Below, piece by piece: positions 27,718 to 35,593 of a DNA stretch of 64,000 nt (positions within the stretch are counted from its first letter, which is position 1; the number at the start of each line of letters is the position of its first letter). The position numbers were made by a program, and so were the translations under genes. This DNA is from Leptospira sp. 96542. GTDB lineage: Bacteria; Spirochaetota; Leptospiria; Leptospirales; Leptospiraceae. A model generated the notes under the pieces. The model saw only the letters and a program-made list of their open reading frames with translations, was not told the origin of the DNA and did not search any database. Location: assembly GCA_029310945.1 (NCBI GenBank), contig JARJFC010000024.1, positions 1-64,000 on the forward strand, in the 5' to 3' direction.

Positions 27718-29598
27718 ATGGCTCTTGAAGAAACCCCGTTTTGGGACGATCGAATGATCAAAAACTCCACCAGAGACTCAAACAAAAGTCTTATGGTAAG
27801 TCCAGAGAAGATTTTTATCTTTCCTGTACCGAAATCTACCTATTCGTTTTTGGAAAATATTTGGCAGTCTTTTACAAATAAATTAGTTTCGCTCGTTGAT
27901 TTTGATGACGAACCCATTTTTAATTTTTCCATTTTTGAAGTCATTGACCAAGACCAACTTAAAATCGTTGCCACTGCCACTCATTTCAAATTGAGAGAGA
28001 TTGCCGAACGACGGAAAATTCCTGGTATCGACGAATATATGAAAAAAGCGAGACCCATTCATTTGAGTGATCCTCGCAACGAGTCAGCAAGATTCATCCA
28101 AAAATCCATTATCGATTTCAATAAAGGACTCCGCCCCGAAGTCACATTTGTGAATTTGAAAGAGGAAGAGATTCACCCCGAAAAAAAAATATTACTTTCG
28201 GAAACAATGAACCATGCAGTGGGCATTCCGCTCTTTGTAAATGAAAACCCAATTGGTATCTTATGGGGCATATCCAAAGATCCGATCCCAGAAGAAAAGG
28301 TAAGGCCACTTATCTTACAACTTTATTCACTTTTTGATGTGATCGAATTTGTGATCGCTCGTGAAATGGAAACGGGGAGCGATTTTTATATTGCTCAAAA
28401 AAATATAGAAAAGGCCGACACACTTTCCAATTCTCGTAACCTATTTTATACAACAACAAAAGACCAAAAAGAACCAGTCACGTCCATAATATTCAAATCA
28501 CACCAGTACAATATTGAATACAGGATGGATGCTTCGTTTATAATACCGACAACTGAAGGTTATGCGGTATCTGTAAAAAGTTTTATTCCTGAAAAGTTAA
28601 ACACAACGGGAAAAAACCTCCTTCTCATTCCTGGGTTTTTCTGTCGAAGGTCTGTTATGGACAAACTCGCAAAAGAGTTGGCATTAAAATATGGATACCG
28701 TGTATTTTTAATGGATATGCGGGGAAGATCTCGCCAAACAATGCCTAAACATGGGAAAAAGGAAGGTTGGACTGTCGACAATTACATCCAAGACGATTTT
28801 CCAGAAGTTTTACGCTGGATCCGCTGGCACCACCCAAGTGAAAGGACAGTTGTTGTTGGCCATAGTATGGGCGGAATGATTCCTCGGTTTTATATTTCGT
28901 CTTACGATGAAATCAAAGAACAAAAAGAAGAATTTAACTTACCAAAACCTGAGGATTACATTGCGGGCATCGTATCAATCACTTCGCCCAACTATATCAG
29001 CTTAAAATCAAATTTCATTGGTTTGGATACTTTGAAAAAAGGTTTTAACTTACTTCCTCATAAAATGATTTCGGATATGATTTTGAGTATGGCTAGTTTT
29101 TCCATGCAGGCCACAATCCAAACCATCGATTTAAAAAAGTTTTTTAAATTGATTCTGAATTTACATTCAAGTTTGCGCAGTTTCAGTTATAATATTGGAA
29201 CCAAGGTTTTGACAATCAAAGACTTCGTTGGTTACAAAGAAATCACCCCTCCCGAATGGTATTTTTTGATGGAAGATGTGTTTTGCGAAGAATCAGTCTC
29301 TGTGATCATGCAATTTTTCCAAAGCCAAATTTCTAACGAAAAAAGTTTTTGGTCAAATGATGGTAAAATCAATTACACAGAAAATTTTATCAAAAACTTC
29401 AACTTACCGATTTATAGTGTGGTGGGAACAGTGGATAAAATTGTTCCAGAAGAAACCTTGGATGACCTTGCTAATCTACCGAGCGAAAACAAAGTAGTAA
29501 CCAAGTATGAACAAGGCCATTTGGGAATCATTTTTCATGGCGAAACTGTTCGAAAAATGTGTATCGGAATCAACGATTGGATATCGGCACTAAAATAA
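27718..29598 (+). CDS. Alpha/beta hydrolase with GAF-like N-terminal domain
   Basis: A 626-residue soluble protein. Residues 30-215 look GAF-like (sensor fold: SIFEVIDQDQLKIVATA, VGIPLFVNENPIGILWG). Residues 280-626 form an alpha/beta hydrolase: the nucleophile is S383 in GHSMGG, oxyanion region LLLIPGFFCRRS, an acid in VVGTVDKIVP and the catalytic His in EQGHLGIIFHG. The resemblance is to lipase or PHA depolymerase-like enzymes. The start ATG follows AAAAAGGA at 27704-27711. A small-molecule-regulated esterase is an inference from the two domains. Confidence 0.8.
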   Translation: MALEETPFWDDRMIKNSTRDSNKSLMVSPEKIFIFPVPKSTYSFLENIWQSFTNKLVSLVDFDDEPIFNFSIFEVIDQDQLKIVATATHFKLREIAERRKIPGIDEYMKKARPIHLSDPRNESARFIQKSIIDFNKGLRPEVTFVNLKEEEIHPEKKILLSETMNHAVGIPLFVNENPIGILWGISKDPIPEEKVRPLILQLYSLFDVIEFVIAREMETGSDFYIAQKNIEKADTLSNSRNLFYTTTKDQKEPVTSIIFKSHQYNIEYRMDASFIIPTTEGYAVSVKSFIPEKLNTTGKNLLLIPGFFCRRSVMDKLAKELALKYGYRVFLMDMRGRSRQTMPKHGKKEGWTVDNYIQDDFPEVLRWIRWHHPSERTVVVGHSMGGMIPRFYISSYDEIKEQKEEFNLPKPEDYIAGIVSITSPNYISLKSNFIGLDTLKKGFNLLPHKMISDMILSMASFSMQATIQTIDLKKFFKLILNLHSSLRSFSYNIGTKVLTIKDFVGYKEITPPEWYFLMEDVFCEESVSVIMQFFQSQISNEKSFWSNDGKINYTENFIKNFNLPIYSVVGTVDKIVPEETLDDLANLPSENKVVTKYEQGHLGIIFHGETVRKMCIGINDWISALK

Positions 29599-29599
29599 A

Positions 29600-30121
29600 C
29601 TAACGTCCGCTAAATCGATTTCGAATCATTTCAAGTTCTTTTTGTAAGGTGGCGTCTCTTCCCGAAAGGAAGTAGGCTCCCCTGACAGTGATATTAAAAA
29701 TTTCACTTTCTTCTGTGACTTCAAAAAGAGTTCCATTATTTTTTGGAGTGAGTTCATAAGTCCAAGTGCCTAACATCTTAAAACTGGAATCCGACAACCG
29801 AACCTTCCAAAGTTTTGGTTTTTCATACATTTCCGATTCAAAGATCATATAACCGCCCATGTCTGGCGTTTCTTTCCACTGAATTGGATTTCCAAAACCG
29901 TCTTTTTTTAAAATTTCAATTTTTACTACTTCTCTCCTGCGATTGGGAATATCTTCTACAGCCGTTAGATAGTCCCAAATTTCTTCAGGTTGGGCATTGA
30001 TCCATTCACTCGAGGAACCAACAAATTTGGGATCTTGCATAAAACCCACTAGAAGAAATAACCCAACAAGTCCAATGAGGAGAAAACTCGTCACCAAGGA
30101 TGTGATCACAATTCGTTTCAT
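29600..30121 (-). CDS. Membrane-anchored SRPBCC (START-like) protein
   Basis: A 173-residue protein starting at ATG 30121 (MKRIVITSLVTS), which avoids overlap with the divergent NTF2-like gene. Residues 7-28 are one membrane helix or signal anchor; residues 38-165 form an SRPBCC fold (SSEWINAQPEEIWDYLTAVEDIPNRR). Such domains bind hydrophobic ligands. It sits 52 bp from a divergent NTF2-like gene and converges on the hydrolase gene. The ligand is unknown. Confidence 0.78.
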   Translation of the reverse strand: MKRIVITSLVTSFLLIGLVGLFLLVGFMQDPKFVGSSSEWINAQPEEIWDYLTAVEDIPNRRREVVKIEILKKDGFGNPIQWKETPDMGGYMIFESEMYEKPKLWKVRLSDSSFKMLGTWTYELTPKNNGTLFEVTEESEIFNITVRGAYFLSGRDATLQKELEMIRNRFSGR

Positions 30122-30172
30122 AACTTTTTTTCTTGCTCTTTGTTCGTAATGGCAATCATAATCTACTTCACT

Positions 30173-30646
30173 ATGCATCCAAATGAAGAATTGATCCAAA
30201 CTTTTTACCAAGCCTTCCAATCAAAAGATGGAAACAAAATGGTATCCTGTTACCACCCTGAAATTGAATTCAACGATCCTGCTTTTCGTAACTTAAAAGG
30301 AAAAGAGGCCGTTGCCATGTGGCTCATGCTCATTGAAAGAAGCCAAAATTTAACCATTCGATTTTCGAATATAAAGGCAGATGACAACAAAGGAACTGCG
30401 GATTGGGAAGCCGATTATAGTTTCAGCAAAACTGGTAGGATGGTTTATAACAAAATCCATGCCGAGTTTACATTTGAAAATGGTAAAATCAAAACACATA
30501 AAGACAGTTTTTCTATGTGGAAATGGTTGGGTATGGCAATGGGGCCAGTCGGTTATTTTCTTGGATGGTTACCGAGCCTTGGAAACAAAGTTCACAAAGA
30601 AGCCGTCACTGGTTTACAAATGTATATGAAACGTAAACGTATGTAA
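30173..30646 (+). CDS. NTF2-like (SnoaL-type) protein
   Basis: A 157-residue protein with start ATG 30173 (MHPNEELIQTFYQAFQSKDG), the usual first helix of SnoaL-like cone-shaped folds. It contains MVSCYHPEIEFNDPAF and IHAEFTFENGKIKTHKDSFSMWKWLGMAM, a pattern typical of nuclear transport factor 2 family members in Leptospira and other bacteria. The fold is found in small isomerases and binding proteins, and no active site can be identified here. An earlier in-frame ATG (30149) is less likely. Confidence 0.85.
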   Translation: MHPNEELIQTFYQAFQSKDGNKMVSCYHPEIEFNDPAFRNLKGKEAVAMWLMLIERSQNLTIRFSNIKADDNKGTADWEADYSFSKTGRMVYNKIHAEFTFENGKIKTHKDSFSMWKWLGMAMGPVGYFLGWLPSLGNKVHKEAVTGLQMYMKRKRM

Positions 30647-30651
30647 GTTGG

Positions 30652-31005
30652 TCATTTAGGCATATCCGATAAACCACCGGCATTTGTCACATCGGTAAAT
30701 CCTTCTGATTGGAGTTGGGACAGTGCCATCCCACTCCTTCCTCCCGAAGCACAATACAAAACAATGGGGCGATTTTTATCGCCAAATTTTCCCAGCTGGT
30801 TTTGTACTTCATTTATGGGAATATTGACTGCTCCAGGGAAATGCCCCGAATTGAATTCAGCCTTCGTACGAACATCCACAACCAATGCACCGCTCGAAAT
30901 TTTTTCCTTCACCTTCGCTAAACTATCATTAGATGCATTTTTCATTCGATATATAACAAATGAAACTATAACAAGAACAAACCCAATGATAAAATATCGA
31001 TTCAT
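30652..31005 (-). CDS. Membrane-anchored rhodanese domain protein
   Basis: A 117-residue protein, start ATG 31005 (MNRYFIIGFVLVIVSFVIY), with one N-terminal membrane helix and a rhodanese domain. The active-site loop is YCASGGRSG, with the persulfide Cys, and the domain has VVDVRTKAEFNSGHFPGAVNIP. It could transfer sulfur or act in redox on the periplasmic side. A ribosome site (AAGGTGGGTG) precedes the start and overlaps the end of the HisI-like gene, suggesting coupling. Confidence 0.88.
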   Translation of the reverse strand: MNRYFIIGFVLVIVSFVIYRMKNASNDSLAKVKEKISSGALVVDVRTKAEFNSGHFPGAVNIPINEVQNQLGKFGDKNRPIVLYCASGGRSGMALSQLQSEGFTDVTNAGGLSDMPK

Positions 31006-31006
31006 A

Positions 31007-31615
31007 TCATTCACCCACCTTCGATTTAAAAACAAAAGAAACAGATTCCAAAGAAAGCATTTCCCGAAAAAAACAACTATAATACCCGGTGTGGCAGGCG
31101 GCTCCAATTTGTTTTGTTTTGTACAAAACATAAAAAGGATCCAAACAAATATGAATTTCTTCTATGTTTTGCAAATGACCCGACTCTTCGCCTTTGACCC
31201 ATTTCCCATTCCTAGAACGACTGAAATAGGTTCCAAAACCCGATTCCATTGCAGAAACCAAACTTTCTTTTTTACCCCAAGCCAACATCAAATCATTTCC
31301 ATCCAAGTCTTCCGCTAAAAACGGACAGAGCAATGGAAAACCATTCATTATATCTTTAAAAATAGAATTCGAAACTTGAAGATTTAAATTTTTCCAAAGC
31401 AACAAAATTGGATCGGGAGATTGTTTTGGATTTGGATCTATTTCTAAAAAACAATCTTCATCACAATCAACAAACAATCGTTTTGTTGCAAAATTAAAAT
31501 CACTTATATAATTCAAAATTTCTGATCGATTCAATACTTTGATATTATGAACTTTGCCACTGAGCGATTGTTTTGAAATGAGAGTGATGGATTCGGAATT
31601 TGGAATGGAAATCAT
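31007..31615 (-). CDS. Phosphoribosyl-AMP cyclohydrolase-like protein, altered metal site
   Basis: A 202-residue protein. Residues 98-190 match HisI, the histidine pathway's third step: LMLAWGKKESLVSAMESG, YFSRSRNGKWVKGEESGHLQ and GAACHTGYYSCFFRE. The zinc Cys ligands C157, C174 and C181 remain. The usual DCDxD magnesium triad at about 156-160 reads ICLDP, so the Asp residues are lost or shifted. Residues 1-97 are not HisI-like, although they contain DCDED at about 50-54. It overlaps the adenylate cyclase gene by 4 bp. Activity is uncertain; no other his gene is in the window. Confidence 0.8.
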   Translation of the reverse strand: MISIPNSESITLISKQSLSGKVHNIKVLNRSEILNYISDFNFATKRLFVDCDEDCFLEIDPNPKQSPDPILLLWKNLNLQVSNSIFKDIMNGFPLLCPFLAEDLDGNDLMLAWGKKESLVSAMESGFGTYFSRSRNGKWVKGEESGHLQNIEEIHICLDPFYVLYKTKQIGAACHTGYYSCFFREMLSLESVSFVFKSKVGE

Positions 31616-32910
31616 ATTTTTTTTTCTATAGAATAAACTTCTGTGGATTTTATTTTTCCCCGAAGTGATACAGTACCCATTGAGGATACCTTTAAACCCA
31701 ATTCAGCTATATCAGGAACTTCTTTTAATAATTCTTTGGAAACTAACAAGGATCTTTTCATTTCCTTGCCCAAAGCTTCGATGCGACTTGCTACATTCAC
31801 TGTGTCACCAATGACAGTGAATTCCAACCTTTTTTCAATCCCCACATTCCCAACAATGGTTGGTCCAAAATGAATTCCGATACGGATTTGGATAGGTTTT
31901 TCACCTACAGATTCCCTTTGTAGGTTCCAAACCTTCAATCGTTCCATCATAGTCACTCCAGTGAGGAGCGCATTTTTCGCATCCGATGAAGATTGTGTGG
32001 GGATTCCAAATGTCACGAGCATCCCATCCCCAATGAATTTATCCAAACTTCCATTGAACTCAAAAACAGTCTGCAACATAAAGGAATGGTATTCGGATAA
32101 CAACGCAAAGGTTTTTTCAGCACCCAATGATTCGGAAATTTGAGTGAAACTGGCAATATCACAAAACATAATTGCCAAGTTGGCTTCTTTTCCACCTGGT
32201 TTGAAAAAATCGTCATTTGCTTGGCTCATTTCGCCCACTATATTGGGTGAAAAATATCGCGAGAGTTGGTTTACTTTTAGCTCACTTGACACTGCCTGGA
32301 ATACTGTTCGCCTAACTCGAAAAGTTAGGTAGGCCAAAAAAAAGCCCAGAGTTCCGATGACACCCATGCTAAATATATAATTATTTAAGTGAACTGCCTC
32401 ACCTAAAACTGCTTCTTTGAAATTTTCGGTTGAAACAAACCGGGGATCTTGTTGGGCATAAATCAAAAGACCTGCTTGGCTTATCACCACACCGACTGCA
32501 TACAACATAGGATAAATGGGTTGGATGCTAAAAGCATTCATAATGAGAGTGCCGGCAATGATAAAATGAATGTAGGTTTTGATTAAATATGTTCGGGGGA
32601 CAACCGCATCCCCACCCACAGAATTGTACCAAATGAACGGTAAAATTGTAATAATGATTAAATCCAAAAATACACAAAACAATCCAACGAAAGTAACGTA
32701 TTTTCCCTTTTGCAAAAATTTTGATAGAATATAAAGTATAATATTGATTGTTAACGTAAGGATCGTAACTGAAAAAAGTTCATATAAAGTTTGGGCTACA
32801 AAAAACGTGACAATGGTAAGGATAACAAAAATAAAAATTTTACCGTATAAGCTAAACTTTATCCCTTGGATTTCCTTTTCCCTTAATATATCTTCCGCTT
32901 TTGTAGCCAT
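31612..32910 (-). CDS. Membrane class III adenylate/guanylate cyclase
   Basis: A 432-residue protein. Residues 20-200 hold about six membrane helices with no recognised sensor domain. Residues 240-420 are a class III cyclase homology domain: MFCDIASFTQISE has the first metal Asp and DKFIGDGMLVTFG the second. The substrate Lys position has FTVIGDTVNVASRIE. It should make cAMP or cGMP at the inner membrane. It lies 6 bp downstream of metG and overlaps the HisI-like gene by 4 bp. Confidence 0.92.
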   Translation of the reverse strand: MATKAEDILREKEIQGIKFSLYGKIFIFVILTIVTFFVAQTLYELFSVTILTLTINIILYILSKFLQKGKYVTFVGLFCVFLDLIIITILPFIWYNSVGGDAVVPRTYLIKTYIHFIIAGTLIMNAFSIQPIYPMLYAVGVVISQAGLLIYAQQDPRFVSTENFKEAVLGEAVHLNNYIFSMGVIGTLGFFLAYLTFRVRRTVFQAVSSELKVNQLSRYFSPNIVGEMSQANDDFFKPGGKEANLAIMFCDIASFTQISESLGAEKTFALLSEYHSFMLQTVFEFNGSLDKFIGDGMLVTFGIPTQSSSDAKNALLTGVTMMERLKVWNLQRESVGEKPIQIRIGIHFGPTIVGNVGIEKRLEFTVIGDTVNVASRIEALGKEMKRSLLVSKELLKEVPDIAELGLKVSSMGTVSLRGKIKSTEVYSIEKKI

Positions 32911-32916
32911 TGGATT

Positions 32917-34980
32917 TTACTTTAAAAGATCCCCAGGATTTGCGTCCCTGTCAGGAACAAATAAAGATAGTGTTTTATCTTTGCCAGAAGCAAGTAACAT
33001 CGCTTCGGATAAACCAAACTTCATTTGCCTTGGTTTTAAATTGGCAACGACCACAACCTTTTTACCAACCAAATCCTTTGCATCATAACTCGCTTTGATG
33101 CCCGCAAATACATTTTTGATTCCTTTTTCTCCTAGATTTACTTTTACAAACAAAAGTTTATCGGCTCCTTCTACAGATCCCGCCTCTTCGATGAGTCCAA
33201 CTCGGAGCTCCACCTTAGACAATTCTTCGATAGAAATAAATCCTGAATCGTTTACTTCCTTTGGTTTGTCCGAACTTGGTTTTTCGGAATTTTGTTTTTG
33301 TGCTCCAGACACTTCTGTCGTTTTTTTATCCGGATTGGATTTTTCATAATTTTCTTTTGTTTCTTGTATCATACTTGTTATGTTCTTCTCTTCCACTCTT
33401 TTGGATAACATTGAATAAGGAGCGAGAGTTTTGTTTTCTATTGTTTGGTTCAAATTGAGAAAACTAAGTTCTTTTTCTTGGAAAAGTTCTGCGACCGCAT
33501 TTGTTATATTCGGAGTGACAGGAGCCAAATAAGTAAAAAGAATTTTAGCACAATTGAGAGAGGTTGTAACCACTTCCCTTGCTTTTTCAGGTTCTGTTTT
33601 GATCAAAACCCAAGGTGCATAATCGTTTACATATTTATTTACTTTATCTCCAAGACCTGTGATTTCTCGCATCACCTTCGAATAGTTACGTGATTGATAA
33701 GCATCTTTAATTTCAGACTCTTTTTCTAAAAGTTCATTCACGAGCAATTTTCCCTCATCGGAAAGAATCCCTAGTTTTCTTTCCAATTTGTCCATGATGG
33801 ATGTAGAAACACGGGATACCAAATTGACCAAATTGCCAATGAGGTCGGAATTCACACGAGATACATAATCTTCAAAAGAAATATCAACATCCTCCATACC
33901 CGAGCCCAAACGACAGGCCATATAAAATCGAAAATGTTCAGGATCAAGATACTTTAAAAATGTAGACGCATTGATAAAGGTTCCCCTCGACTTCGACATT
34001 TTTTCACCATTGACTGTCAAAAATCCATGAACATTCAACTGTGTTGGTGTTTTATAACCTGCACCCATAAGCATGGCTGGCCAGAACAAACCATGGAAGT
34101 ACAAAATGTCCTTCCCGATAAAATGAATGATTTCGGGATTGCCATCTTTCCAAAATTCATCAAACTTCTTTTCGTCTTTAAAAAAATTAGCGGAGGCCGC
34201 CATATATCCGACAGGTGCATCCAACCAAACATAAAAATATTTATTTTCTTCTTCAGGGATCGCAAAACCAAAATAAGGTCCGTCACGACTGATATCCCAC
34301 TCTTGGAGACCCGAATGAAACCATTCTTGTAATTTTTTCTTTGCTCCATCCTGCAAACGATTAGATTCTTCCATCCATGTTTTTAAAGAATCTTGGAAGT
34401 TTTGGAGTCTAAAAAATAAATGTTTGGATTCCTTGAGAACAGGTGTGTTTCCACAGAGCGAACAATAAGAATCTTTTAAGTCGGTGGGCGAATAACTGGT
34501 TCCACAAACTTCGCAAGAATCACCATACTGATCCTTAGCTCCACATTTGGGACAAGTTCCTTTGATAAACCTATCAGGCAAAAACATCTTGTCGTGTTCG
34601 CAATAGGACTGTTCAATGTTTCGACTTACAATATGTCCATTTTTTTTGAGAGTCAAATAGATAGATTCTGAATACTTTTTATTTTCTTCCGAGTTAGTTG
34701 TGTAATAATGATCGTATGCAACATGAAAACCTGTTAAGTCGCGGAAGTGTTCTTTCTGTACTTCATCGATCATAGATTCGGGAGTTTTGCCTGCTTTGTT
34801 CGCAGCAATCATGATAGGTGTTCCATGTGTATCGTCCGCTGAAAAATAATAACATTCATTTCCAACTAACTTTTGAAAACGAACCCAAATATCAGTTTGG
34901 ATTACTTCCAAAACATGACCCAAATGAATGGAACCATTTGCATAGGGCAAAGCACTTGTAACGAGAATTTTTTTAGACAT
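32917..34980 (-). CDS. metG: Methionyl-tRNA synthetase
   Basis: Class I synthetase that charges tRNA-Met. The start ATG 34980 (MSKKILVTSALPYANGSIH) gives 687 residues; an in-frame extension of nine residues is possible. HLGH is the HIGH motif and KMSKS (residue ~330) is complete. Two zinc knuckle Cys pairs (CPKCGA, CEVCG, CSLCG) lie between. The C-terminal 110 residues are an EMAP-II/tRNA-binding domain (KVELRVGLIEEAGSVEGADKLL). The linker before it is Lys/Ser/Glu-rich. Identification is firm. Confidence 0.97.
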   Translation of the reverse strand: MSKKILVTSALPYANGSIHLGHVLEVIQTDIWVRFQKLVGNECYYFSADDTHGTPIMIAANKAGKTPESMIDEVQKEHFRDLTGFHVAYDHYYTTNSEENKKYSESIYLTLKKNGHIVSRNIEQSYCEHDKMFLPDRFIKGTCPKCGAKDQYGDSCEVCGTSYSPTDLKDSYCSLCGNTPVLKESKHLFFRLQNFQDSLKTWMEESNRLQDGAKKKLQEWFHSGLQEWDISRDGPYFGFAIPEEENKYFYVWLDAPVGYMAASANFFKDEKKFDEFWKDGNPEIIHFIGKDILYFHGLFWPAMLMGAGYKTPTQLNVHGFLTVNGEKMSKSRGTFINASTFLKYLDPEHFRFYMACRLGSGMEDVDISFEDYVSRVNSDLIGNLVNLVSRVSTSIMDKLERKLGILSDEGKLLVNELLEKESEIKDAYQSRNYSKVMREITGLGDKVNKYVNDYAPWVLIKTEPEKAREVVTTSLNCAKILFTYLAPVTPNITNAVAELFQEKELSFLNLNQTIENKTLAPYSMLSKRVEEKNITSMIQETKENYEKSNPDKKTTEVSGAQKQNSEKPSSDKPKEVNDSGFISIEELSKVELRVGLIEEAGSVEGADKLLFVKVNLGEKGIKNVFAGIKASYDAKDLVGKKVVVVANLKPRQMKFGLSEAMLLASGKDKTLSLFVPDRDANPGDLLK

Positions 34981-35101
34981 AGATTGATTCCAATTTTTAG
35001 AGATCAAAGTTCCAATTCAGCCTATTTTTCAGAAAAATGGGGAAAAGAGGAAAAAAATGATCTTGCTAGTTGTACTCCGAAAGTTATAGTTTTGCATTGT
35101 T

Positions 35102-35593
35102 ATGGCCAAAAAAGTTGTTCAAAATTTAAAAAACGTCAAAGGTAACAAAAAGAAACACCCCGAATCTTTGCAGTCTGCCATGGATATTGAAGCAGACCTA
35201 CACATTGAGTATGCAAAAATTCTCCTAAGTCTCTGGTCTTATGCCTGTACAGCCGATGGAAAACTCAAAAAACAAGAGGGAGAACTCGTAGGGGAACTTG
35301 TGAACGTCCTCTTTGAACCTGACTGTTTACTCAGCGGGTTCCAAAACCAAAAAAAACAGGTTCTTGAAATCCTATCCAATACATTCGATAACCCCATACC
35401 GATGAAAACGATATCGAATGTGGTTGCCGATAATGACGAATACGCTCTCAACTTTTTTGAAGATGCCGTTTGTATTGTGGCGTCCGACGGAACATTGAGT
35501 AAAGAAGAAGCTATCTTTTTAGAAGAACTCGCCCTCGAATTTAGAATCAATTCTATGGACAAAACTCGAATTGAAAAAAAATACCTTGCGTAA
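35102..35593 (+). CDS. TerB-like domain protein
   Basis: A 163-residue soluble protein with TerB-family features: two helical halves with acidic turns, SYACTADGKLKKQEGEL near residue 40 and IVASDGTLSKEEAIFLEELA near 122-143, which could bind divalent metal. It has no signal peptide. The neighbour overlaps its 3' end by 23 bp. TerB-like modules are often linked to membrane stress systems, and the next gene is a Ser-rich membrane protein, so a shared role in envelope or metal stress is possible. Confidence 0.8.
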   Translation: MAKKVVQNLKNVKGNKKKHPESLQSAMDIEADLHIEYAKILLSLWSYACTADGKLKKQEGELVGELVNVLFEPDCLLSGFQNQKKQVLEILSNTFDNPIPMKTISNVVADNDEYALNFFEDAVCIVASDGTLSKEEAIFLEELALEFRINSMDKTRIEKKYLA

